Made by a program: the position numbers and the translations under genes | The notes under the pieces: generated by a model | What the model saw: only the letters and a program-made list of their open reading frames with translations | What the model was told of the DNA's origin: nothing | The model's database searches: none | Origin: Robertkochia aurantiaca | Lineage (GTDB): Bacteria > Bacteroidota > Bacteroidia > Flavobacteriales > Flavobacteriaceae | NCBI RefSeq assembly: GCF_020166495.1 | Contig: NZ_JAINZS010000001.1 | Coordinates: 62,001-126,000, forward strand | DNA length: 64,000 bases | Direction: 5' to 3' | Shown: one piece after another, positions 26,241 through 34,290 of the stretch | Layout of the letters: the number at the start of each line of letters is the position of its first letter | Position numbering within the stretch: the first letter of the stretch is position 1

Positions 26241-28154
26241 ATGGAAAACGTACTACCGCATTCCCTGTTTACCGATTTCGACATCGAACTCTTCAAGGGA
26301 GGAAAACATTATAAATTATACGAGAAATTCGGCGCGCATCTGATCGAAAAAGATGGGGTCGAAGGCTGTTACTTTGCAGTTTGGGCGCCCAGTGCCAAGG
26401 CTGTTTCGGTAGTAGGTGACTTTAATTACTGGCTTGAGGGGGAGCATCCGCTGAACGTAAGATGGGACGCCTCGGGTATCTGGGAAGGCTTTATCCCCGG
26501 AATCAGTAAAGGCGATAAGTATAAATTCAAGATCCATTCGAATCACCGGGACATAAAAACAGAAAAGGCCGACCCGTATGCCTTTTATGCTGAACACCCA
26601 CCGCAAACAGCCTCCATTGTATGGAATCATCCGCATGAGTGGAAGGATGAGCGCTGGATGAAGACTCGTAAATCGGTAAACGCCCTTGATAAGCCTTTCT
26701 CTGTTTACGAATTGCACCTGGGGTCGTGGAAACGCAATATGGAGGAAAATGGTCGGAGTCTTAACTACACGGAGCTGGCAGAAGAACTGACACGCTATGT
26801 AAAAGACATGAAATTCACCCATGTGGAGTTCATGCCTATTATGGAATATCCTTATGATCCTTCATGGGGGTACCAGCTAACAGGATATTTTGCACCAACA
26901 TCCCGTTTTGGTAAGCCGGAAGATCTGATGGTACTCATCGATCGGTTACACCAGGAAGGAATAGGGGTGATCCTTGACTGGGTGCCTTCTCATTTTCCTG
27001 AAGATGCTCACGGTCTTGGATTTTTCGACGGAACACATCTTTATGAACATCCCGACCGGCGCAGAGGCTACCACCCCGACTGGAAGAGTCTCATCTTTAA
27101 CTATGGAAGAAATGAAGTCAAATCGTTTCTGATCAGCAATGCGTTCTTTTGGTTTGATAAGTTTCATGCCGACGCTTTGCGTGTCGATGCAGTAGCATCC
27201 ATGCTTTATCTTGATTATTCAAGAGAAGAGGGAGAATGGGAGCCCAATATTCACGGGGGCAGAGAGAACCTTGAGGCCATCGCTTTCCTAAAAGAGCTGA
27301 ATGAGGCCGTGTACGGGACTTTTGAAGGAATTCAGACCATCGCAGAGGAGTCGACCTCTTTTCCCGGGGTGACCAAGCCGGTATATCTCGGCGGACTGGG
27401 CTTCGGAATGAAATGGATGATGGGCTGGATGCATGATACCCTTGAATACTTTAAGAAGGAATCCATACACCGTAAATATCATCATAACGAAATCACCTTC
27501 AGTCTGACCTATGCCTTTAGCGAAAATTTCATGCTGCCACTGAGCCACGATGAGGTTGTTTACGGCAAACGCAGTATTTTCGGGAGAATGACAGGTGATG
27601 AGTGGCAGCGATTTGCCAACCTCAGAACGCTCTTCTCGTACATGTTTACCCACCCGGGAACCAATTTGCTGTTTATGGGGGCAGAATTCGCCCAGTCTGA
27701 AGAATGGAACTTTCAAAACAGCCTGGACTGGCACCTGCTGCAATACGATTACCATAAAGGCATTCAAAAATTATTGACAGATCTGAACGGGTTCTACCGA
27801 AGTCAGCCGGCCTTGCACGAGCTGCAGTTCAGTGAACAGGGTTTTGAATGGATCAATTACGGAGATTCTGAAAATTCGGTAATGTCGTTTATTAGAAAAG
27901 GAAATGATCAGCAGGAAGATCTGTTCGTCATTTGTAATTTCACGCCTGTGGTTCGTGAACGTTATCGTATCGGGATGCCCCGGGCCGGAAAGATCAAACA
28001 GGTGTTTAACAGCGATTTCAAGAAGTATGGAGGTAGCGGCATAAGCAACTCTAAGGAGATAAGTGTTTCAGATACAGGCTGTAACGGCCGGGATCATTCG
28101 GCAGAAATCACAATACCGCCTTTATCAGTGATCATTTTTAAATATTTTTCATAA
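26241..28154 (+). CDS. glgB: 1,4-alpha-glucan branching enzyme
   Basis: 637 residues. A CBM48 domain (about residues 20-110, with YFAVWAPSAKAVSVVGDFNYW) is followed by the GH13_9 barrel. Catalytic residues are Asp-316 in LRVDAVASMLY and Glu-369 in AEESTSFPGVT, with LSHDEVVYGK completing the site. The extra N1 domain of longer GlgB forms is absent, so this is a short-type enzyme. It cuts alpha-1,4 chains and reattaches them by alpha-1,6 bonds to make glycogen-like glucan. It is third in the glgE-mak operon. Confidence 0.96.
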   Translation: MENVLPHSLFTDFDIELFKGGKHYKLYEKFGAHLIEKDGVEGCYFAVWAPSAKAVSVVGDFNYWLEGEHPLNVRWDASGIWEGFIPGISKGDKYKFKIHSNHRDIKTEKADPYAFYAEHPPQTASIVWNHPHEWKDERWMKTRKSVNALDKPFSVYELHLGSWKRNMEENGRSLNYTELAEELTRYVKDMKFTHVEFMPIMEYPYDPSWGYQLTGYFAPTSRFGKPEDLMVLIDRLHQEGIGVILDWVPSHFPEDAHGLGFFDGTHLYEHPDRRRGYHPDWKSLIFNYGRNEVKSFLISNAFFWFDKFHADALRVDAVASMLYLDYSREEGEWEPNIHGGRENLEAIAFLKELNEAVYGTFEGIQTIAEESTSFPGVTKPVYLGGLGFGMKWMMGWMHDTLEYFKKESIHRKYHHNEITFSLTYAFSENFMLPLSHDEVVYGKRSIFGRMTGDEWQRFANLRTLFSYMFTHPGTNLLFMGAEFAQSEEWNFQNSLDWHLLQYDYHKGIQKLLTDLNGFYRSQPALHELQFSEQGFEWINYGDSENSVMSFIRKGNDQQEDLFVICNFTPVVRERYRIGMPRAGKIKQVFNSDFKKYGGSGISNSKEISVSDTGCNGRDHSAEITIPPLSVIIFKYFS

Positions 28155-28214
28155 TAACCGTTAAATGTTGAGGTGAATTTGTAGTATTTTGTGGCACTTT
28201 GAACAGATGAAGAA

Positions 28215-30614
28215 ATGATAACGAATACAGAACTCGAATACAAAGGAAATTTATACCCTACCCATATAACCGAATATAAAAAAGATGTTGACAAGGTCAC
28301 TTTCAGGACCGAGAACGATGTAAACCTTCAAATATCCATTCTCAGAGATAGCGTTTTGAGATTCCGGTATGCCACGCAGGAAGGTTTTGACTCAGACTTT
28401 TCATATGCCTTGTCAGACGATGCCACTTATGGCTATAACCATCTTTCGGTAGATGAAAAAGACCATTACTTTTCCATTCAAACCTCCAAACTTGAAGTGC
28501 GGGTAAATAAAAAGGATCTGCGTATTGCAGTTCTCGACCTGCAAGGAAATGTCATCAATGAAGATGAACTCGGCTTTCACTGGGAAGAGAGTTACGAATA
28601 CGGTGGAAACATCGTCAAAATGAGTAAGCTTTCACAGGAATCTGAAAGTTTCTATGGCCTTGGCGATAAGCCTTCCCAGTCAAATTTGCGCGGGAAACGC
28701 TTAGAAAACTGGGGTACCGACCAATATGCTTTCGGAAAAGATCACAACCCTCTCTATAAGAGTGTGCCTTTTTACATCGGACTTCACCATAAAACGGCTT
28801 ACGGAATCTTTTTTGACAATACGTTTAAAACGCATTTCGATTTTTGCATGGAGCGCAGGAACATCACCAGTTTCTGGGCCGATGGGGGAGAGATGAACTA
28901 TTATTTTTTCTACGGTCCGAAAATGGCAGACGTGGTCACCGGTTACACCGATCTCACGGGAACACCTGACTTGCCACCTCTCTGGACACTTGGTTTCCAC
29001 CAGTGTAAATGGAGTTACTACCCCGAAGCCAAAGTGAAGGAAGTAACTTCGAAATTCAGGGAGCTGTCGATACCTTGTGATGCAATCTACCTGGATATTG
29101 ATTATATGGATGGTTTCAGGTGCTTTACCTGGAACAAGAATTATTTTCCCGATCCCAAGGGGATGGTAAAGGAGTTGCTGGATGATGGTTTTAAAACCGT
29201 TGCCATTATTGATCCGGGTATCAAAATCGATAAGGATTACTGGGTTTACCGCGAGGCCCTGGAAAAGGATTATTTCTGTAAAAGAGCAGACGGGCCATAT
29301 ATGAAAGGTAAAGTTTGGCCGGGAGAATGTAATTTTCCCGATTATACCAATCCTGAAGTGAGGGAATGGTGGGCCGGTCTGTTTAAAGACCTGATAGCTG
29401 ATGTGGGAATCAGGGGTATCTGGAACGATATGAATGAGCCGGCTGTTATGGAGGTTCCCGGTAAAACCTTTCCCGATGATGTGAGGCATAATTATGATGG
29501 TCACCCATGTAGCCACCGAAAGGCCCATAATATTTACGGGATGCAAATGGCTCGGGCCACGCATGAAGGTGTAAGAAGGTTCATATTTCCCAAACGGCCT
29601 TTTGTGATCACCCGGTCGGCTTATTCAGGAGCTCAGCGTTATACCTCGAGCTGGACAGGTGATAACGTGGCGACCTGGGAGCACTTGTGGATCGCCAATC
29701 TGCAGGTACAGCGCATGTGTATGAGCGGTATGTCATTTACCGGATCAGATATCGGGGGATTTGCTGAACAACCCTCAGGTGAATTATTTGCCAGGTGGAT
29801 ACAACTCGGCGTTTTTCATCCGTTCTGCAGGGTGCATTCCAGCGGCGATCACGGTGATCAGGAACCCTGGTCTTTCGGCGATGAGGTAACCGACATCACG
29901 CGAAAATTCATCGAACTTCGTTACCAGTTGCTCCCGTATATCTATACCATGTTCTGGGAGTACATGAACGAGAATGTACCTATGCTTAAAACCCTGGTAT
30001 ATTACGATCAGGATGATCCGCATACGCATTATAGAAACGACGAGTTTATCTTCGGGAACCAGATCCTGGTATGCCCTATACTGGAGCCTAACTCCAAGGG
30101 AAGACGCATGTACATCCCGCGTGGGAAATGGTACAACTTCTGGACGGGTAAGCTGGTAAAAGGGGGAAAAGAGTGTTGGGTGGAAGCCGATATCGATACC
30201 ATTCCGATCTTTATTAAAGCCGGTTCAATTATACCGAAATATCCCGTACAACAGTATGTTGGCGAGAAGAAGATCGACCAGCTTACCCTCGATGTATATT
30301 ACACAGAAGGTGTGGAGGTTTCAAGGGTGTTCGAAGATGCCGGCGACGGATTTGATTATAAAAAAGGAAGGTATTGCCTGAGGAAATTTAAAATGACAGG
30401 TCGAAAAGATGAAATGGTGATCAGTCATTTTAAGGAAGGTAAGTACACCACTAATTATGAAAGCTTCAAATTCAACCTGCATGGTTTACCTTTTAAGGTG
30501 AAAGCCATTGAGATCGATAACCTGGAAATACCCTTCAGTGAAGTGAAGCTCAATGGTGATAACAGCATGATCATCGAAAAGGAATTCACCGAGCTGCATA
30601 TTATCGGAGAATAA
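28215..30614 (+). CDS. GH31 alpha-glucosidase
   Basis: 799 residues, no signal peptide, so cytosolic. The N-terminal beta-sandwich (DUF4968-type, residues 1-230) carries the family's GLGDKPSQSNLRGKRLENW-like substrate region. The barrel contains nucleophile Asp-405 in GIWNDMNEPA and acid/base Asp-483 in SWTGDNVATW; C-terminal beta domains complete the protein. Members release glucose from alpha-1,4 or alpha-1,6 ends. The 60-base gap after glgB contains a TTG and a TAGTATTTTG, perhaps a weak internal promoter. Position suggests turnover of the glucan made upstream. Confidence 0.92.
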   Translation: MITNTELEYKGNLYPTHITEYKKDVDKVTFRTENDVNLQISILRDSVLRFRYATQEGFDSDFSYALSDDATYGYNHLSVDEKDHYFSIQTSKLEVRVNKKDLRIAVLDLQGNVINEDELGFHWEESYEYGGNIVKMSKLSQESESFYGLGDKPSQSNLRGKRLENWGTDQYAFGKDHNPLYKSVPFYIGLHHKTAYGIFFDNTFKTHFDFCMERRNITSFWADGGEMNYYFFYGPKMADVVTGYTDLTGTPDLPPLWTLGFHQCKWSYYPEAKVKEVTSKFRELSIPCDAIYLDIDYMDGFRCFTWNKNYFPDPKGMVKELLDDGFKTVAIIDPGIKIDKDYWVYREALEKDYFCKRADGPYMKGKVWPGECNFPDYTNPEVREWWAGLFKDLIADVGIRGIWNDMNEPAVMEVPGKTFPDDVRHNYDGHPCSHRKAHNIYGMQMARATHEGVRRFIFPKRPFVITRSAYSGAQRYTSSWTGDNVATWEHLWIANLQVQRMCMSGMSFTGSDIGGFAEQPSGELFARWIQLGVFHPFCRVHSSGDHGDQEPWSFGDEVTDITRKFIELRYQLLPYIYTMFWEYMNENVPMLKTLVYYDQDDPHTHYRNDEFIFGNQILVCPILEPNSKGRRMYIPRGKWYNFWTGKLVKGGKECWVEADIDTIPIFIKAGSIIPKYPVQQYVGEKKIDQLTLDVYYTEGVEVSRVFEDAGDGFDYKKGRYCLRKFKMTGRKDEMVISHFKEGKYTTNYESFKFNLHGLPFKVKAIEIDNLEIPFSEVKLNGDNSMIIEKEFTELHIIGE

Positions 30615-30646
30615 TTTTTAGTAAATTCAGGGAAATAATAAGATCC

Positions 30647-31456
30647 ATGAAGCATTTTCGAATATTTGCATTATTTATATTATTTGTAACAGCCTGTTCG
30701 ACCAATCCCTTTACCGGGGAGTCAACCTTAAACTTTCAGTCGAATCAGGAGATCTTTCCGGTAGCTTTTCAGCAGTATGAGCAGTTTCTTGAACAAAACC
30801 AAGTTATCAGGGGTACTGAAGATGCTGAAATGATCAAAGACGTCGGACAACGAATTAAGAATGCCGCCGAGAAGTGGTTCCAGGCCAACGGTTACCCTAA
30901 TTATCTCGATGGATATCAGTGGGAGTATAACCTGGTCAAAGACGATGCGGTGAACGCCTGGTGTATGCCGGGAGGTAAGATCGTTTTCTATACCGGGATC
31001 CTTCCCATTTGCCAGGACGAAACAGGTGTGGCTGTGGTAATGGGGCATGAAGTGGCCCATGCTTTGGCTAATCACGGAGCCCAGCGAATGAGTGCCGCTC
31101 AGTTGCAGCAATTAGGTGCCATCGCCGGAAATGTGGCTCTTTCAGGTAATGCTCAAACTGCAGAGATCTTCAACCAGGCGTATGGTCTGGGTACCCAGCT
31201 CGGAGTCATGCTGCCATTTTCCAGAGCGCATGAGAATGAGGCAGATATTATAGGACTACGGCTTATGGCTATAGCGGGCTACAATCCTGAGGCAGCTCCC
31301 GAATTGTGGAGACGCATGCAGGCCAGGGGAGGTGCTGAACCACCTGAATTCCTGAGCACGCACCCATCGAGTGTGACACGTATAGAAAACCTGCAGTCTA
31401 AAGTGGAGGAAGCCAAAGAGGAGGCCCGTAAGTACGGAGTTGAAAGCTTTCAATAA
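30647..31456 (+). CDS. M48 family zinc metalloprotease lipoprotein
   Basis: 269 residues. A lipoprotein signal ends FVTACSTNPFTGE. The zinc motif HEVAH has His-134, Glu-135 and His-138, and the third ligand Glu lies in HENEADIIGLRLM. This is the LoiP/BepA-like class of periplasmic M48 proteases, which degrade or help assemble outer-membrane proteins. It starts 32 bases after the GH31 stop and is the last gene before a strong terminator, so it may be carried by the glucan operon transcript without a functional link. Confidence 0.92.
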   Translation: MKHFRIFALFILFVTACSTNPFTGESTLNFQSNQEIFPVAFQQYEQFLEQNQVIRGTEDAEMIKDVGQRIKNAAEKWFQANGYPNYLDGYQWEYNLVKDDAVNAWCMPGGKIVFYTGILPICQDETGVAVVMGHEVAHALANHGAQRMSAAQLQQLGAIAGNVALSGNAQTAEIFNQAYGLGTQLGVMLPFSRAHENEADIIGLRLMAIAGYNPEAAPELWRRMQARGGAEPPEFLSTHPSSVTRIENLQSKVEEAKEEARKYGVESFQ

Positions 31457-31499
31457 TATACACTCACGTAGGAATAGCAGCTAAATATCTTTATATTCG

Positions 31500-31530
31500 A
31501 ACCGTTCTTAAATTATGAACGGTTTTTTTA
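31500..31530 (+). terminator. terminator after the M48 protease gene, lying directly in front of the MFS gene
   Basis: Stem AACCGTTC (31500-31507) and GAACGGTT (31517-31524), 9-base loop, then a T run ending at 31529. It ends only 10 bases before the MFS start codon, so it either separates two transcripts very tightly or acts inside the leader of the MFS gene. Confidence 0.82.
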
Positions 31531-31539
31531 TCCCCGCTT

Positions 31540-32865
31540 ATGCCTGAACTTGAAAAAGGAAGTAAGAAACTGCTGAATGCCTGGGCGTTTTATGACTGGG
31601 CCAACTCGGTTTACAGTCTTACCATAGCCTCGGCTATTTTTCCGTTGTATTACGGAGCTCTCTTCAGAGATGCCGGAATCGAGAAGATCGAGATCTTCGG
31701 AGGGATGATCGCAAGGGGGCCGCTGATCACCTACGTCACCTCGGCAGCTTTTCTCCTGATCTCTTTAATTACGCCATTCTTATCGGGAATCGCAGACTAC
31801 ATAGGGAATAAGAAGGTATTTCTGAAGATTTTCTGTTACCTGGGGGCGCTATCCTCTATAGGTTTGTACTGGTTCAGTCTCGAGGCGATCTACAGTAGTT
31901 TGCTGATCTATTTTTTCGGTTTGGTGGGCTTTTGGGGAAGTCTTGTTTTCTACAATTCCTACCTGCCAGACCTTGCTTATCCTGAGCAGCAGGACCGCAT
32001 CAGTGCCAAAGGCTATTCATGGGGATACGCAGGTAGTGTGCTATTGTTACTGGTGAACCTGGCCATGATCATGAAATATGAGTGGTTTGGTTTTGAAAGT
32101 GCCGGTGAGCCTACCAGGCTGGCTTTTGTCACAGTAGGGGTGTGGTGGATCGTATTCAGTCAATACAGTTTTTATTACCTGCCAAAAGGGAACGAGAACC
32201 GCGGCAAAATCACCCGTGACATTCTCTTTAACGGGTTCAGGGAATTGCGCCAGGTCTGGCGGCAACTGGGTAATAATATTCGTCTGAAACGTTATCTCGG
32301 AGCCTTTTTCGTTTACAGTATGGGAGTGCAAACAGTCATGCTGGTGGCGTCTTATTTTGCAGAGGAAGAACTGGCCTGGGAAAGTGCAGAACAACGAACC
32401 TCCGGTTTGATCATCAGTATACTGTTAATACAACTGGTCGCCATCCTGGGCGCCGAACTTACCTCAAGAGCCTCCGGGCGTTTCGGAAATCTCAGAACGC
32501 TTATAGGTATCAATATTATCTGGGTAATGATCTGTTGTTATGCCTATTTTGTGATCACCCCTTTTCAGTTCTATATCACCGCCGCCATAGTTGGTCTGGT
32601 GATGGGAGCCATACAGGCCCTGTCGCGATCGACCTATTCGAAGTTTTTACCACAAACACGGGATACAGCCTCGTTTTTCAGTTTTTACGATGTGGCTGAA
32701 AAGGTTGGTATCGTTATCGGTATGTTTCTGTATGGTTTGATGGCTCAGCTTACGGGCAGTATGCGGCAGGCTATTTTTGTGGTGGGTGCTATTTTTGTAG
32801 CTGGCGTGATCTTATTACTGCGGGTACCCGGAAAGAAAGAGGCCATAAAGCCATCTCAATTCTGA
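31540..32865 (+). CDS. MFS transporter of the UMF1/Atg22-like family
   Basis: 441 residues with about twelve transmembrane helices. The opening KKLLNAWAFYDWANSVYSLTI is the conserved start of the UMF1 (PF11700) branch of the major facilitator superfamily; ALSRSTYSKFLPQTRDTASFFSFYDV in the C-terminal half is also typical. Distant eukaryotic relatives (Atg22) export amino acids from vacuoles; bacterial substrates are unknown. The end overlaps the convergent deoC gene by 10 bases. A terminator hairpin lies immediately upstream of the start codon. Confidence 0.87.
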   Translation: MPELEKGSKKLLNAWAFYDWANSVYSLTIASAIFPLYYGALFRDAGIEKIEIFGGMIARGPLITYVTSAAFLLISLITPFLSGIADYIGNKKVFLKIFCYLGALSSIGLYWFSLEAIYSSLLIYFFGLVGFWGSLVFYNSYLPDLAYPEQQDRISAKGYSWGYAGSVLLLLVNLAMIMKYEWFGFESAGEPTRLAFVTVGVWWIVFSQYSFYYLPKGNENRGKITRDILFNGFRELRQVWRQLGNNIRLKRYLGAFFVYSMGVQTVMLVASYFAEEELAWESAEQRTSGLIISILLIQLVAILGAELTSRASGRFGNLRTLIGINIIWVMICCYAYFVITPFQFYITAAIVGLVMGAIQALSRSTYSKFLPQTRDTASFFSFYDVAEKVGIVIGMFLYGLMAQLTGSMRQAIFVVGAIFVAGVILLLRVPGKKEAIKPSQF

Positions 32866-33500
32866 GCCACGATCTTTGCACCACTGGAGGTGCCCAGGCG
32901 ATGGGCGCCGGCTTTAATGAATGCCTGAGCTGTTTTCGCGTCTTTGATCCCTCCTGAAGCCTTAATCTTAGCCTTTGAGCCGATGGCCTCCTTGATCAGT
33001 TCTATATCTTTGAGACTGGCTCCCCTGGGACCGAAACCCGTAGAGGTTTTTACAAAATCTGCCTTTGCTTCAACTGCCAGTGCAGCACCCTTTTTGATTT
33101 CTTCAGGTTCGAGTAAACCTGTTTCCAGTATCACTTTCAATACATGATCTTCACAAACTCGTTTTATCTCGCTAATCTCTTTGAGAACGGCGAGGTCACG
33201 TCCCTCCTTTAAATAAGCGATATTGATCACCATATCGATCTCATCGGCACCCTGTCTGATGGCCGTTCGTGCTTCTTCGATCTTTGCATCGGTAGCCATT
33301 GCTCCCAGAGGGAAACCGATCACGGTGCAGACATTTACCCCGGTATCGAGCAGTAAGGCTTTGGCGTAAGGAACATGGCAACCGTTCACACAAACCGCAT
33401 GGAATTGTTGTTCTTTGGCCTCCCTGCAGAGCGCTTCCACGGCTTCGGTGGTGGCATCGGGCTTTAAAAGCGTATGATCGATATAAGATGCGAGCTTCAT
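32856..33500 (-). CDS. deoC: deoxyribose-phosphate aldolase
   Basis: 214 residues, usual for the class I TIM-barrel enzyme. Schiff-base Lys-151 lies in FVKTSTGFG, with Lys-180 in IKASGGI and Asp-89 in DEIDMVINI as proton relay partners. It splits 2-deoxyribose-5-phosphate into acetaldehyde and glyceraldehyde-3-phosphate in deoxynucleoside catabolism. It starts one base after the stop of the TetR gene, so the two are co-transcribed. Confidence 0.95.
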   Translation of the reverse strand: MKLASYIDHTLLKPDATTEAVEALCREAKEQQFHAVCVNGCHVPYAKALLLDTGVNVCTVIGFPLGAMATDAKIEEARTAIRQGADEIDMVINIAYLKEGRDLAVLKEISEIKRVCEDHVLKVILETGLLEPEEIKKGAALAVEAKADFVKTSTGFGPRGASLKDIELIKEAIGSKAKIKASGGIKDAKTAQAFIKAGAHRLGTSSGAKIVAQN

Positions 33501-33501
33501 A

Positions 33502-34095
33502 TTATTTAAATCTTTGGTTTATTGTATCGACGATGACTCCCATGCAGTCCTTGAGATAAAAGGTATAGTCGGTTACATAAGTCATATAAACCGCTCCTTG
33601 TATCAGGCTGAAAAATCGTCTTGAAAAGGTTTCCGGGCTTATACTGCGTCTTATCTGTCCCTGCTCACGTCCCTGTTCGATCAGGCGGTGAAGGGTACCC
33701 TGCAGGGTATCGATTCCTTCGCGTACCAATGCACATACCTCCTTGTTGTGATTTACAGAATCCACACCGAAGTTCAGCAGGGGGCACCCACCCCAGGGAG
33801 CGGCCAACTCGTAATAATTCTTATAGAACTCAGTGAACTGCATTAGTTTTCCCATAGGGTCAGATTCCTTTTCAAGGTAGTCATTAAGACGCCGGGTCAT
33901 CTTCCCGAAAAGATAGCTGAATGATTCGATATAGAGCATGTCTTTATTTTCGAAATTGCCGTAAATGGCTCCTTTGGTAAGCCCCGTAGCACGGGTCATT
34001 TCACTCAGGCTGGTTCCCTCGTACCCCTGTCTGCAGAAAATAGGGGCTATGGTCTCTATGATAAAGCGGGAAGTGCGTTCGGCTTTGGTAATCAT
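33502..34095 (-). CDS. TetR/AcrR family transcriptional regulator
   Basis: 197 residues. An N-terminal helix-turn-helix (about residues 8-55, with GTSLSEMTRATGLTKGAIYGNFENKDML) and a ligand-binding C-terminal domain are clear. The ligand is unknown. It directly precedes deoC with a one-base gap, so it controls or is controlled with that gene. A -7 element and an imperfect dyad lie just upstream, consistent with autoregulation. Confidence 0.92.
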   Translation of the reverse strand: MITKAERTSRFIIETIAPIFCRQGYEGTSLSEMTRATGLTKGAIYGNFENKDMLYIESFSYLFGKMTRRLNDYLEKESDPMGKLMQFTEFYKNYYELAAPWGGCPLLNFGVDSVNHNKEVCALVREGIDTLQGTLHRLIEQGREQGQIRRSISPETFSRRFFSLIQGAVYMTYVTDYTFYLKDCMGVIVDTINQRFK

Positions 34096-34112
34096 CGGTT
34101 TAGCAGTTTATT

Positions 34113-34120
34113 CAAATATA
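34113..34120 (-). promoter_or_regulatory. putative -7 element of the tetR-deoC operon
   Basis: The minus strand reads TATATTTG, a perfect TAnnTTTG, 17 bases before the tetR start codon. No TTG is found at the -33 position. Confidence 0.5.
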
Positions 34121-34122
34121 AG

Positions 34123-34138
34123 AATACTGACTGGTATT
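34123..34138. promoter_or_regulatory. possible TetR operator
   Basis: AATAC-TGACTG-GTATT has perfect 5-base arms (34123-34127 and 34134-34138) and begins 3 bases upstream of the -7 element on the minus strand. A repressor bound here would cover the promoter. Short dyads are common in AT-rich DNA, so this is tentative. Confidence 0.3.
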
Positions 34139-34153
34139 TTTAACGGTATGGGT

Positions 34154-34187
34154 AAAAAAACACCCGCAACATGAAATGCTGCGGGTG
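34154..34187 (-). terminator. terminator downstream of clpB
   Basis: Stem CACCCGCA (34161-34168) and TGCGGGTG (34180-34187) with an 11-base loop. The A run at 34154-34160 gives seven U residues in the minus-strand transcript. It lies about 100 bases after the clpB stop. Confidence 0.82.
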
Positions 34188-34215
34188 CTTAACTAACCAA
34201 CCAACTTAAAACTAA

Positions 34216-34235
34216 ATAATTCAAACATGAATTAT
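34216..34235. repeat. 8+8 inverted repeat in the clpB downstream region
   Basis: ATAATTCA (34216-34223), spacer AACA, TGAATTAT (34228-34235), a perfect AT-rich dyad between the clpB stop and its terminator. On the plus strand an ATG here opens a frame of only 11 codons. No function is evident. Confidence 0.4.
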
Positions 34236-34290
34236 CTACCTTTATCTTTATCTGACTCTCTGTAAATTAGTCGTTTAAATCTTGAAAAAC

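Noticed and set aside
28701-29564. 287-codon minus-strand open frame opposite the GH31 gene
   Set aside because: Antisense to catalytic regions of GH31; composition is that of a shadow frame.
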